From: Cannabis sativa
Lineage: Eukaryota; Streptophyta; Magnoliopsida; Rosales; Cannabaceae
DNA: 64,000 nucleotides
Direction: 5' to 3'
Assembly (NCBI RefSeq): GCF_029168945.1
Contig: NC_083601.1
Location: forward strand, 32,973,660 to 33,037,659
The notes under the pieces were generated by a model. That model was not told the DNA's origin and ran no database searches. It saw only the letters and a program-made list of their open reading frames with translations. The position numbers and the translations under genes are program-made. How positions within the stretch are numbered: the stretch's first letter is position 1; every line of letters starts with the position of its first letter. Shown here in pieces: positions 12,883 through 25,144 of the stretch.

Positions 12883-13097
12883 GTGGTGGTGAGGGTGGGC
12901 GGTTGTGGGATGCGAGATAGAGAGAGAGATGATGCAGAGAGAGTTTGAGGGAAAGAGAGAGAATGGGTTTGAATTGTGAGGGGGAATTTTTGAGGTTTTG
13001 AAAAAAATGTCATAGTTTTTTTATTTTGAAAAGTTTTGGTTTAATAATAAATTTTTTTAATTTTTTAAGTATATAAAATCAAATTTTCCAAATCAAT

Positions 13098-13432
13098 TAC
13101 CATTTCCAAAACTAATACGTTTATTGCATTCATTATTATTTCTTAGTTGACGTCTGTCTACGCGCGACAACATAATTTAGAAGGATAATTTTGTAACAAT
13201 CAAAATCTGCCGTTTTTTATTTTTTTTTTTTCCACAAGATTTGAACTACTTGAAACTTCCTATTTGTTTATACCATAAACTAAGCCTATAACCATATATG
13301 AATCTGTAGTTAGCGACGACACAAATTTAATAATTAATATATTTAGAATAGTTTGCAGCATAAATACTCAAATTTAACTTCTAATTGTAAATAAATACTA
13401 AGTTTAATTTTAGCGACAATAATACCTAAATT
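13098..13432. other. Non-coding stretch between elements
   Basis: AT-rich, no reading frame of note. I see nothing that defines an element or gene. Confidence 0.5.
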
Positions 13433-13631
13433 ATATATTTTTAGAATTCTGTAAGTGTACCTAATATTATTAAATATTAAGTAAATTGTCACGTGACAAT
13501 CTTTGATTGGTCAAGGTTATAAATTTTTATTTTTTTTAAAAAAATTAATTTAAATATACTAATAAGAAAATGACACGTGATAAAAACTTAACATATAATT
13601 CAGGTACTTACAGAGTTCTAAAAATATATTT
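13433..13631. mobile_element. Small MITE-like inverted-repeat element
   Basis: The left arm contains TATTTTTAGAATTCTGTAAG and the right arm, inverted, TATTTTTAGAACTCTGTAAG. Both arms then run into a CACGTG-containing block (TCACGTGACA and TGACACGTGA). The total length is about 200 bp. No certain target duplication. Confidence 0.55.
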
Positions 13632-13635
13632 TAAT

Positions 13636-14188
13636 GGGTCAGCCTTAGGCATAGGTGGCCTAGGCCCGCGCTTAGGACCCACGATCATTTTAGGGGCCAA
13701 AATTAAAAAAATACCTTTTAAAAAAGGAATTATTTCACAAAAATATAAAAATAACAAAAAAAATTTCAAAAACACAGTTTTACGAAATTTTAAACATTTT
13801 TACAATTTTTTTTATTTTATTTACATAAAATACGATCATTTATGTTGTAATCTTGATCTTGTTAATTTGTTGTTGATTTTTTGTTATCTAGGTATGTTAT
13901 TTTTTATTGTTATTTTCATGTTATTTTCATGTTACTTTTATGTAGTTTTCTTGTTGATCTTATGTTGTTTTCGAGTTATTTTTGGAAAACCGTAAAAATG
14001 TAAAAAAAAAAAAAACATTCTTTAAATGTAAAAATGTAAATATTTTACAAAAAATGGTGCCTTAAGTAATTATTCCTTTAAAAATATACTTAATTTTTTA
14101 ATAATTCTTAAAAATACAATTTATCCTTATTAATAAAGGCCAAAAAAAATTTTTTTACCTATAACCTATTTCAACTCAAGGCCGGCCT
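13636..14188. mobile_element. MITE-like element with GGCCGGCC-type ends, copy 1 (host of a nested element)
   Basis: The left end reads GGGTCAGCCTTAGG. The right end, inverted, reads AGGCCGGCCTTGAG. The left subterminal part is GC-rich (about 13640-13690). The interior is interrupted by a second element (13726-14076). A related copy lies at 22123-22476. No protein is encoded. Confidence 0.6.
13726..14076. mobile_element. Nested MITE-like element, family D copy 1
   Basis: The ends are inverted: GGAATTATTTCAC at left and, inverted, GGAATAATTAC at right. A flanking TTTAAAAA-like repeat may be the target duplication. The interior (for example GTTTTACGAAATTTTAAA and many TTATTTTCATGTTA-like steps) matches the element at 25145-25476 along its whole length. 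It sits inside the GGCCGGCC-ended element. The 141-residue frame across it is low in complexity and not a gene. Confidence 0.7.
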
Positions 14189-14270
14189 TAATATTATTAC
14201 TACAAAAAATTAAACTTACATATTTATTTACAACTAAAAGTTACACGTAAGTATCAAATTGCATATATTT

Positions 14271-14365
14271 ATTTAAGTGGTTCATTTGGAAATTCATGTA
14301 GTTTGAATAACATGCATTATTTAAGTGGTTCATTTGGAAATTCATGTAGTTTGAATAACATGCAT
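14271..14365. repeat. 48-bp tandem duplication
   Basis: Two adjacent units begin ATTTAAGTGGTTCATTTGGA at 14271 and 14319. They are essentially identical over 47 bases. The reading frame crossing them is only an artefact of the repeat. Confidence 0.85.
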
Positions 14366-15016
14366 ATACACCTATATATATATATGATAAATACAAACTG
14401 TCATGTACGTAAGTATTCTCTAGTCTCCAATTGGATAAACTATTACGTATCAAATGAGAATACATATATGTGAAAATTCAGGTATTTTTGCAAAGTTTGA
14501 AAAAATTTATGTATGTATGGGCACATTTAACTACTAACTACTTATTACTAGTGTAAAGTCCTTTTTTGGCAAGTTAGGTGACAAAATAATTTTTCCTTTT
14601 TATGGTAAGATTGCTATGCATTAATTTTCGAAATCTTACCTCTTTTATTCGGTTATAAGTTGCCATTTTCCTTGTTTGGAAAGTTGCACTTTCAGCTGAA
14701 CTTTCCTTTGTTGAAAACTTCTCAAAAGAGAAGAAATTCTCTTTTGGAAAGTTGTCCTTTTAAGGGAAACCTTGATTATTGCCTTTTCCTTTTTAATTTC
14801 GATTGTATCTTGATACAATCAGAATATCTAATCTGTTTTTGGCAGGAATCAAGCTTTGAAAGAAGATCGGACCCGATTTTAGTAAGTTTCCCGTTTACGG
14901 CGTATCCGCTTCGTCGACAAGAACCGAATCTGATGTAGCAGATCGTGTTTGTTTTTGGAAAGTTTTTATACAGCTGCTAATTCGAACTTGTGGTTGCCTC
15001 TTTGGTTTCTATGATG

Positions 15017-15024
15017 TATAAATA
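15017..15024 (+). promoter_or_regulatory. LTR TATA box
   Basis: TATAAATA in the solo LTR lies about 465 bp from its 5' end. The following GC-richer sequence is consistent with a transcript leader. Confidence 0.6.
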
Positions 15025-15207
15025 GAGCCTAGAGAGCAACCATTCGGATTACCTCTTCCATTATTCATTTTTTGCATTTATCTTTTGTGAGAAGAGAGTG
15101 TTTCTTTGTTTTGTGAGAGCCTAGTTGTTCACCTAGGTTCTAGTTGTTCTATTTCTGTTCTTACTCTATCCTAGAGGTTGTGAAGAACTACTTGACTGAA
15201 CAAGAGA

Positions 15208-15313
15208 TTGGTCTTCGGGAGAAGACTTGATAAAGCCTTACTTCGGGAGGAAGTAAGCACTTGGTCTTCGGGAGAAGACTTGCTAAAGCCTTACTTCGGG
15301 AGGAAGTAAGCAC
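15208..15313 (+). repeat. 53-bp tandem duplication inside the solo LTR
   Basis: Units 15208-15260 and 15261-15313 begin TTGGTCTTCGGGAGAAGACT and differ at a single position. Each contains inverted motifs (CTTCGGGAGAAG, TTACTTCGGGAGGAAGTAA) that can form small stems. Confidence 0.9.
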
Positions 15314-15682
15314 TCACACTTCAAAGACGAAGGGAGTTCGGGCTTGAAGGTGTTTCAAGAAGTCAGATTCATAAAGTGGATTACAAAGGATTGCGGCAAT
15401 ACTTTAGAGGGAGTCTAAACTTGTTTAAGTCAATTGTCTTTGTAATTTTGATACTTTATTAATTGATTTCATTCTCTGGGCGTGGCCCCGTGGACTAGGA
15501 GTGTTCGTGAGAACACTGATACCACGTATAAATCTCTTGTGTCAAGTTATTTATTTTTCTGCAAATATTTTATATTCGCTCGTTCCGTTTCTTTGTAGTA
15601 ATTACTGCCGCCGCAAACGCTTACAGTTTTTATATTTTCGTATATACAACTGACATTTGCAAAAACACGGTTTTTCAACTAG

Positions 15683-16709
15683 TGTATATATAGTTTATCT
15701 ATCACGCTAAGCTAACCCAATATTGGGTAAAAAGTGACGACAAGCGATGTTAAGCCGTCTATGTGTGTGTATATAATATGGCCCAAGTATATAAATACAG
15801 CTAGCCTATCTATAGCTATATATAGATACATATATATAAAAGCTAGCTCAACCAATTCTAACCTACCCATATATATCAATTTCCTTTAAGGACTCCATTA
15901 ATTGACATTTTCGTTTTGAGTTCAAATTCATTTTTGTCAGCATATACATTAAAATGAAATAAAAACTTATTGATTCAATTAGAGCTATATAGCTAGCTAG
16001 CTAGCTAACTGATAAATGAAAAGTTAGTTGTTCAGCAATCTATCACACTAGCTAGTTTATTGGTGTCTCTACATGCAAATTATTGAGCCCGTTCTCTCTC
16101 AACTATATTTTTATCTATATAAATTTCAAGCATTTATATCTTTTGAATTATATTAACAATATTATAAGTAAAATATAATTAAGACAATTTTCGACCTTAA
16201 TATTATATATAGATCTTTTAATTAAACACATCTCAAAAAAAAAGATCTACTATCTATTTAGGTGTACATGGAATTAAGTTGTCAACATAATTATTATTTT
16301 TTTTTTATTATATATTAATAAGTAGAAGCTATATATATATGCATGATTATAAATAATGTTAATAGTAGAAGAGTATATATATTGAATTTTGGAACATGGA
16401 TTTCTGCAGTATATATATAACACATACACATATATTAATATATTATCATGGATATATAGCTAGCTTTTGCAGATAGAAATTTATAGTTTTGAAATCGTTT
16501 AATTATGTGATCACTCAATTAATATGTATATATAGAGTACGGATTTTTTTATTTAAAAAAGAGACATTTATATCCATCTTAAATATATATTTATATACAT
16601 TAATTTTCATAATTTTACTATTTGAATTATATTATTTTTTTATAATAAACTTATAAGTTTTTTTAAAAAAATATTATATACATAAATATGAATATATACA
16701 TGGAAAATA
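15683..16709. other. AT-rich non-coding stretch
   Basis: No gene. Repeated TATATA and GCTAGCTAGCTAGC tracts (for example near 15990-16005) are present, but no element boundary can be supported. Confidence 0.55.
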
Positions 16710-17090
16710 TTCGGGAAAATTGTACTTAGTAATATTTTTGTTTTAAAATTTTTTAATCATACAAATAAAAGTAAAATTTTTGTTTCTAAAGTTTTATTTT
16801 TTAATTTTAAAAAATAAAAAAATAAAGTGCACTTTTTAGATCTCATTTTAATTTATTTTCATTTGTTGATTTTATTTAACTCGAGCCCAGGTCCAGGTTC
16901 GGATCTAAGTTAGGATCTGGATTGAGTCCAAGTTCTAAGGTCTAGATTAGGGTGAGAGTCTAAAATATTAATTAAAAATACTATTTTAAAAAAAATAAAA
17001 GAGATGACTTTTTTTTCAAAAATTTATAATTTTAATTTTTAATTAAAAAATTAAAATAATTTTACAGAACATAATTTAAGAAAATGTTTT
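16710..17090. mobile_element. MITE-like element with GGGTCC-rich core, copy 1 (short core)
   Basis: The left flank (TTTTAAAATTTTTTAATC, then AAATAAAAGTAAAATTTTTG) matches the left flank of the longer copy at 18218. The core (about 16880-16965) is rich in GGTCC, GGATCT and GGTTC steps. The right flank ends near an ACAGAACATAATTT segment similar to the other copies. Edges are approximate. Confidence 0.5.
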
Positions 17091-18217
17091 TAATTTTCTA
17101 TATTAATTTAAAAATAAAAAATTATTTTAAAAAATATATCTAAATACACCCATAATTAATTAATATTATTATTCTATTTCTAATTTAAATAAATGAATTA
17201 GTGGCTTGTGGTAACTGATGGTGACTGATTAGTTTAGACACTAGTCGGTTGTTATTTGGTATGTAATTAATTAATTAATTAATTAATAATCACTTTCTCT
17301 GAGAAGTAGTAGTACGTAATTTTCCTTTACTCGCTGTTTCTTTCATGTCTTTAATTCATGAAAACGAAACTTCATCCAAAACAATACATATAATACATAG
17401 TCAATTGTTTGTTTAATTATTATACATCACTTTAATTATAAGACTGACTTACAGTCCTATAAATCCATAATATATATTTAGTTTCCAAATTAAAGAGTAT
17501 GATCATTTATATTGTTATCTTATCAAAAACAATATTTATATATATTTATGATATGATATGTAATACAAATATATAGATGCAACATTGTATCACAATATTC
17601 TTTTCATTATTGGGGCATACGTGTGAAATTGCAATTAGCTAATTAAGTCTAAAAAGTTATCTAATCATGTTAAAGAATCATTAATATAAGTAGATTTTTT
17701 TTAAATGCAATATTATTAGATAATTGTAAATATTTAAAAATATGTGGATTTTATTAATATATACAGTTACATAAAATATTTGAAAGAAATAAAACATATA
17801 TTAAATGATATAATATTATTTAAATTAAGTAACCATCGAACAAAATAGATAAAAATAATGTTACTATTTGGGAGTGTCCTTAATATATTTGAAACTTCAA
17901 ATATTTGGGTAAATATCTAAATTAATTTTATGTCACTCTCATATATTCGAGAAACTGCCCAATTCTAAGTTATATATAGTTTCTATATACTGTTTAAAAA
18001 ATCTAAATAAAACCCTATTTACTTAATAGAAATGAACTAAAATTATAATCTAAGATTTCTTAAGAAAATCTTAAAAAAAATTAACCTACTCTACTCACTA
18101 TACGTACGTAAAACTTAATATAATTGGAGCCAAGCTACATATACAGGTGCGATTATTTATCGATAAATTGATTCTAATGAAGTGACATAGTCTTCATTTC
18201 AAAAGTAGCTAAAATTA
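17091..18217. other. AT-rich non-coding stretch
   Basis: Nothing supportable beyond simple sequence (for example four copies of TTAA near 17265-17285). Confidence 0.55.
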
Positions 18218-18885
18218 TTAAACGTTTGGTAATACTTTTATTTTAAAATTTTTTAATCGCAAAAATAAAAGTAAAATTTTTGTTTTTGAAAAACGAAATA
18301 AGTATTCTATAACCTCTTTTGTTTTTCAATTTTGAAAATAGAAAACAAAAGTGTGTTCTGTAAATATTATTTTTATTTTTTGACTTTACTTAAGTTGGGT
18401 CCAGGTCTTGGATTAGGACTAGGGCGTAGGTTCGGGTCCAAGTCCGAATCCAGGTCTGGGTGTGGGTCCGAGTTAGGGGCCGAGGTTCAAGTATGGGGTC
18501 CAGGGTTCGGGTTCAAGGTCTAGGGGTTCGAGGTTAGGGTCTGGGATCTGAGTTCGGGTCCGAGGTTCAGGGTCCGGGCCTGGGACGAGGTACGTGACCG
18601 GGGTTCGAGTCTAGGTTCAAGTCCGCCTCCGAATCTGAGTCTGTCATGAGATGAGGGTTCAGGTGTGGGTCCCAAGGTCTAAGTCAGGGTTGGAATCCAA
18701 AATATATTTAAAGATGAAAAAAAATGTTTAATTTTTTTTTTAATTTTGATTCTTAATTAACTAGAAAAAATTAAAAAAAAAAAAGTGATGAAAACAGTTT
18801 TATAAAATATATTTTTGAAATTATTTTTACTTTTCTAATTAAAAAAAACAAAAATTGATTAAAATAGAATTACCAAACATAATAA
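18218..18885. mobile_element. MITE-like element with GGGTCC-rich core, copy 2
   Basis: The ends match as inverted repeats: ...CGTTTGGTAATAC at left and, inverted, ...TGTTTGGTAATTC at right. Between A/T-rich flanks lies a 290-bp core (about 18395-18690) of degenerate GGGTCC/GGGTTC/GAGTTC repeats, strikingly GC- and G-rich against its surroundings. Sister copies: 16710-17090, 56540-56960, 56961-57700 and 61449-61690. The 63-residue open frame across the core is an artefact. Confidence 0.65.
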
Positions 18886-18889
18886 TATA

Positions 18890-21800
18890 GTTACTCTTTA
18901 ACAATTATCATTTTACTTAATTAAATTTTTTATATATATGGGTACTACGTATAGTAAGAATTTTTTTAAGGTACTTATTTACGGATAAAAATTACAATTT
19001 TTTTTTTGGCAATAGTATAATTAATGCACCCACAATTAAGAATTTTTGAATAATTTCAAATAGAAACAGCCTATTCGAAACAAATACAAGTGCAACAAAT
19101 TATTTGGATTTCTATTTTGACATTCTAAATTATCTTCTTTTTTTTTTTTGGAAAATTTATAGGAAAGTCTCCCATAACTATATTATATTATACACTCCTA
19201 ATAATTTATTCATGGACCAAGAATATTGTATTGCAATTTTTCTAAATATATATTCAACTCCCAGTCTCCCATGGCAATTATTATTACTTGTGGTAAGTCA
19301 ATACATATGAACTTTATAAAATAATGTTTAAAATATTTTTTTTTAATGAAAATAATGTTAAAATATATTAATATTCTGTAACTACATAAATTAATTAATT
19401 TTTTTTGGAAAGAAGACAGATATATATTCCATTAAAAATTATTTGAAAGTGCAAAATATTTTAATTTATGGTCACTATTTAAGTAGTTATCTAATTTAAT
19501 TTTCTTATTACTAATATTGTCAAAATATATTCTCACTTAATTTTGAGAAAATTTTTAATAAAAAATTTCACCTATATAAATTTATAGTATCGATCTCTAA
19601 AGTTTGCTGCTCAATTTTGTCTACACTAAAGAACTAGTGAATATTTAGAAGTCCGTATATTTGTTATAATATTTCTTCTGCATAAATAAATTATCTACCA
19701 TGTGTAATTGATATGTCAATCTATATATTTGTTAATCATTAATAAATTGTTCATATATGTATATTTAGTTTTCACTTTTCATATTAAATTAACAATATAT
19801 GATACATTCAAAAAATTGGTAATGTAGCCACATTAGATTATGAGTAAGTGAAGATAGATTTTGCACTTTTAATTAATCAGAGAGCACTATATTAAGCATA
19901 TATTTATATATATTTGGTTCCAGAGAAAAGAGTTTTTATTATGGGGGGAGACGAGACGAAAGAAACAGATGGCATTCATCAATATTTGAGCTGATATATA
20001 TTATTATATAATAAAGTGGTGGAAAAGAAAAGAAAAGGCAGTAGCATCTTTATTCCTAAATTCCTAATATATATATACGTGGCAGTACTAAGCTTTGTTG
20101 GATAATTGACAGCTTAATAGGTCCATCTCTATATTTAATTTGATTATCTCTATATACTATATAATATAATAATATTAGTTTATCACTTTTGAATGTTGCG
20201 GCACATGCTAAATGAAGACATTATTTTGATACCCACCACATTATTTCACACACTAGCCTTCCTTCACTGCTTAATTATATTATAGTATTTAGTAATAATT
20301 AAATTAAAGATGTTAATGTTTAGTTTCCCAACAGCACAACACAATTTATCTACGTCTAACTAAAGAGATAATATAATACTTCAATATTTTTTAGAGGGAT
20401 ATATTAATGATGATGTTGATCATGATATTGTATATATATTCAAAATACATACATTAATACAATTTGCTTTTTGCACAAAATTTATTAAACTAGGTAAATC
20501 CCTTATATATATGGAGGCTGTTGAGTCAGAGCACTTGCTATGAAGAGAGAGAGAGAGAGCCACACTGGGCTTGACCAAAATCAGAAGTAACAATACTGCC
20601 AATATTTAATGGTAAAAGGTAAATAATCCTTAAAATCCCAAAGAAGCAGCCGTAAAGCGCAGAGCAGTGCGGGAAGCTTACTACAAAATGGTAATAAATA
20701 AATAAAATAAAATGAGATTTATAACCAAATATATATATTATATTTATATGAGTGTACGTGGGGTGTAAATGTAATAAATGATAATGAATGTGATTTTTGG
20801 TGAATATATTTTTATTTTAGAGTTGAATACGTGGCTGATCCATGACAACAAAATGTGAAATTAGATTAGATGCAATACCATTGGGGAGTGTGTATGTGTG
20901 GGTCTTTTATTCTAGATGTTGTGTAGTGAGTGTGGCTGAACTAAAATGCCATATGTATCTCTATTAATCTCTACTGTCATCTGTCGACGCTCATAAATGA
21001 AACCAGAGTGAGAGCTGATCGGAATGGAAATGGTACGGATAATGAGTGGGGAATGGAATGCTGCCTCGCCTCTCTCTCTTTCCTGCATATTTAATATTTT
21101 TCATCTCCCTTGGAACACACAATTCCAAATTGATTTGTTTACTTCAAAAATAATAAAAACTATACATAAATTACATATTAAAAATAATAATTCAATAATG
21201 TAAAGTAGGAGACATTATTCAAAAATAAAAAATAAAACATAAATATATATACTAATATATTATAAAAAATTTATAAAGGAATATGTATAATAATTAAAAA
21301 TACTATTATAATAAAAAATTAAAAAAAAATGTGGGAGATTTTTTTTATTTATGTGTTTATATATTACAGTGTATAATTTGACATTTGAATTTAAAACTTC
21401 CAACACAGATGCATTTTTTTATGGCTACTTGAGCTAGCCTCAAGTAGTTTGGAACCCTGTCGAATTATTGAAAAATGATAACCTATACTTGCCCCGTTTA
21501 ATATTCAGAGATAAAAAATTATTCTCATACTTCCCCATTCTCTACTTAGGCAAGAAATTTCTATCCCAATAAAAGCGGATACTCACCACAGGTAGAATTT
21601 CCATAGCTAATGGGGAGCTACTTCTTTTTTTTTTATTGAAAACTTAATAGTAATTACCTGGAATTATAATTCATGTACTTTTCTATATAGAGAGTGATTA
21701 TATATCTCCCCTAAAAAGATTCCATCTGTGGGGATTTTAGATAGCGAGTAATATATTGTAACATTTGGACAACATTTTAAAATTGAGAAGTAGTTGATTA

Positions 21801-22120
21801 TTTCCTTGTATTGTTTTTTAAAGGAAAATTTCATTTTTTTTATGCAATTCTAGAACGTAACTTTTTTTTATTCAACATCAAATAAATCAAAAGCACGATT
21901 CACATCAACCAAACAAAATTGTGGTAAAAAAAAACCAAACACCAAATTCAAAAATAAAATAAATTATTTTATTTTATCTTTCTCTCCATCTTCTCTTTAT
22001 TCACTCCACCTTTTTCTTCTTCTTCTTTATTTTTTTTTTCATTCAGTGTTGTTTCTTTGAGTTTATCCAAGCTTTATTTTCTAAGCTTGGATCATGGTTG
22101 GCTCTAATATGGATCTCCAA
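18890..22120. other. Non-coding stretch
   Basis: I see no gene. The part at about 20520-21110 is less AT-rich than its surroundings and contains a short GA microsatellite (about 20548-20560), but has no open frame or recognisable RNA. It could be regulatory DNA or a remnant element. Confidence 0.5.
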
Positions 22121-22122
22121 CA

Positions 22123-22476
22123 GGGTCGGTCCTAAGATATATAGGACTTAAAGCGAAATCAAATTTTGGGGCCCCTATATATAGTTTAACTATTATAAAA
22201 ATTATAGTTATAGTGCTTAGTTTAATGGTAAAACTTTTAAATACTCTTAAGAGCTTCAAGGTAAAAAAATTAAAATGTAGAGGTTGGGAATTGATCTCAT
22301 GACCTCTTATATGAGAAGTTAAACCTTTTACCATTACACCAAAAAAAATTTATTATATTTTCTTCTTATTTATAATTTTATCTATATATTAATATTATTT
22401 TTTTTCACAATTTCGGGGAGTGAGCGTTCGGGAGTCCGAGGCGTACGCCTAGCCTTCCTACTCTCAAGGCCGGCCC
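22123..22476. mobile_element. MITE-like element with GGCCGGCC-type ends, copy 2
   Basis: The left end reads GGGTCGGTCCTAAG. The right end, inverted, reads GGGCCGGCCTTGAG. Both edges have the same GC-rich subterminal style as the element at 13636-14188 (for example GAGGCGTACGCCT near 22439). A tRNA-like segment is embedded. No protein is encoded. Confidence 0.6.
22280..22345 (-). other. tRNA-derived (SINE-like) segment
   Basis: On the minus strand, an A-box-like TGGTGTAATGG (near 22343) is followed about 45 bases later by a B-box-like GATCAATTCCCAAC (near 22296-22283). The spacing and motifs are those of RNA polymerase III internal promoters. It cannot fold as a functional tRNA by inspection. 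It is likely a relic. Confidence 0.4.
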
Positions 22477-24513
22477 TAATCTTCAATACGTAAAAATAAA
22501 TCTAGGAAGGGACAAGGATGGAGTTTTCTTATGTATGACAATAATGAAAAAGATTTGATTGAGTTTGATGATAGATAGTTTTGGTGAGATATTTTCTCAC
22601 GGACCGAAATATTAATTTTCAAGCCATGCAACATAAGATGGTTTCTCTATGGAGATATGTCCGTGGCTTATTTGTTAAGGATTTGAATTCTAGTAGATAT
22701 CTATTCCAATTTTATCATAAAATGGATATAAAAACGGGTCGTGGAAGGTAATCTATATTTTTGACAAGATTCTTTTAATCTTTTGAAAGATTGAAACTAG
22801 ACGAAAATTATCATTTTCTCTTTTAATTAACATACATTACAACAGGTTATAATGACAATTTATAATATACATTGAAATTTTGTATTTTATATATAATTAT
22901 TAATATATTATTTAATTAATTAATTAATTAAATGTGAAATGATAAAATTAATGATATGAAATAAATATTTTGTAGCTACGTACCAATATTCTATAATTAT
23001 ACACTAGAAAACTACTAAAATAATAGAAATGCATAAAAAATAAAAACAAACAAGATTTTTATACGTGTATCAATATCATCATTATAAATTGTTACTAATT
23101 TACGGGATCACGTTCAAAGATAAAATTCATTAGTAAAATTTAATAGACTTCCTTTCTTTCATTATATATTGCAAGTTTAATGTATTTTACCTTAACAAAT
23201 AAATTTTGTTGAAAATTTTCAAATATTCGAACTTCCTTTAATCTGCCTGAAAAGAGCTTCCGAGTCAAGACTTATATCCACCTTCTCTCGAAAGCTTGTA
23301 GTTACTTCTGTTCTCCCGAAGGCTTAACACTTTGTTCTTCTCTTTAATTGTTTGAAGACTCAAAACCTGAAATTCAAATTAATGACACGTGTAAATAATA
23401 CCAAAAACGACAGAAATTTCAACTATTAGAAAGATCCAACCATCAGTCAACACTCAACACTATAAATTAATTTATCTTAAAAAAAAACACTACAAACTAA
23501 TTTATTTATTTTTTGAAAAAGAAACACTATAAACTAATAATTAATTAATTTGTTTTTATATATATATCTCGTCACTTTTCTCAAAAAAAATAAAATTATT
23601 AATTAATTTGATATAAATGCATATTATATCTTATACAGCCTGTAGCTGTAACTTCTAATCTCTTACACTTTTTCACGGGACCACTATAAATAAACAGCGT
23701 TATTCATTCAAAAAAAAAATGTTAAAATAAAGACAATTTTTTTATTTTTATATTTGAGTATAATTATTATATTGTTTTTTAAAAAATAAAAAGCACCATT
23801 TATTTCTATTTTCTGTCACTTTTTTCTCTAAAAAACTCTGCTATTGACGGCTATCCACTTCAAGTGTTTATCAGATTACGAATGTACCCTTATAAAATAG
23901 TTATATTTACTAGATTGCCACTCCGTGTTGGTGTTGTGTTGCCAACAATTAAGACTATTAAGCACAAAAATGTTCAGCCTATGAAAGGTCAATAAGGTCA
24001 ACCTTCGATACAAATACAGAAATATTAGTTTAATTTAAGGAAAGAAAACTTCTTTACAATCATTTTATTTTTATACCAATGTTATTCCACCTTTATCTTT
24101 TCCAAAATATGTTATTGTTTTTTTAGAGAACAAGATTTATTATTTATTTGTTTTATTTTTTTATGAAGAGAACAAGATATATTATTGTTATTAACAATAC
24201 TATGCAACAATAACATATACTACATTTTTTTAACGAAAATTAATAACAAAAAAAATCTTAAAAATGTAGATACTTACATTCTTATTTATTCAAGTTATAT
24301 AAAGATTTTTTATTTTTCAGTAATGGATATAGCATCGATACTATGCTTTAGCATGTTTTTAATTTGTTTACTTGTCAAAATTTTGAAAAAAAAAAATAGT
24401 TTCAAATTGATTTTAGAAAATGTGTTTTGACTAAGGATTAGGGATGTACATGACATGAGGCAATAGAACATCAGTTTCAGTAGAAAACTCCCTTAAAGTG
24501 GGAATAGAGTGAA
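22477..24513. other. AT-rich non-coding stretch
   Basis: No gene. The segment 23230-23400 is less AT-rich and contains CTCCCGAAGGCTTAA, which resembles, inverted, the CTTCGGGAG steps of the solo LTR at 14552. It may be a fragment of a related LTR. Confidence 0.5.
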
Positions 24514-24521
24514 GAATATAT

Positions 24522-24894
24522 ATGTAATATTATTTTAAATTTTGTGTTTTGCAAAAATTATAGATTGGACTCTCTATTTTGTTAAATGATAAAAAAGACT
24601 CTGTATTTTTTAAAATTGTACAAATAGGACTGTGAGTTCAATTTTCAACAATTTTCTTTTAATACAATCGGCATGAAGATAATTTTTAACACAAACAGAT
24701 GCATAAAATTTAATCATTTTTGTCATAACACATTTAGGTCGAATTATTATTAAGTTTTATTTTGATAAAAAAATTAATTTAAGGTCATATTTTTACCATT
24801 TTGAAAAATAAATGATTCATTTTATTATCTAATAAAAGAGAGAACTTAAGCTATAATTTTTGTAAAACATAGAATTCAAAATAGTATTTAGCCC
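24522..24894. mobile_element. MITE-like element, family C copy 2, with 8-bp target duplication
   Basis: A perfect 8-bp direct repeat, GAATATAT, flanks the element (24514-24521 and 24895-24902). The long inverted ends are similar over about 40 bases: AATATTATTTTAAATTTTGT at left against AATACTATTTTGAATTCTAT at right, both continuing into CAAAAATTATAG. The interior is homologous to 3883-4241. Duplication length and long ends fit a Mutator-like or hAT MITE. Confidence 0.75.
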
Positions 24895-25144
24895 GAATAT
24901 ATTATTCTGAGTGAAAGAAAAAAAGAATTCATATTTTTTCATTAATTGGTTTTTCTAAGAACATTCACTAATCTGTCACATCAAGCAATAATATATATAA
25001 TACCATTTAAACAGTTATTTATTTATCAACATTTTGCATAATTTATAGAAAAGACAAAGCCGTTATATGAAGAAGAAAAAAATTTGTATTATAAAGGTGT
25101 TTGATAGACAAATAAAAATCAATTTATTAAAGAGCTTATAAAAA

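Larger units (their letters stand above)
14552..15677 (+). mobile_element. Solo LTR (1126 bp)
   Basis: It starts TGTAAAGTCC and ends GGTTTTTCA. The perfect 5-bp direct repeat ACTAG lies on both sides (14547-14551 and 15678-15682). A promoter TATA box, TATAAATA, lies at 15017-15024 on the plus strand, followed by a leader-like region. No second LTR, primer-binding site or internal coding region is present, so this is what unequal recombination between two LTRs leaves behind. Its length and GC-richer R/U5-like part suggest a copia-type LTR, but the superfamily cannot be fixed without the internal region. Confidence 0.9.

Noticed and set aside
13570..13995. 141-residue plus-strand frame
   Set aside because: It crosses the ends of two nested MITE-like elements and is A/T-driven low complexity.
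20520..21110. microRNA precursor in the less AT-rich patch
   Set aside because: No convincing long stem or known mature sequence could be identified by eye.
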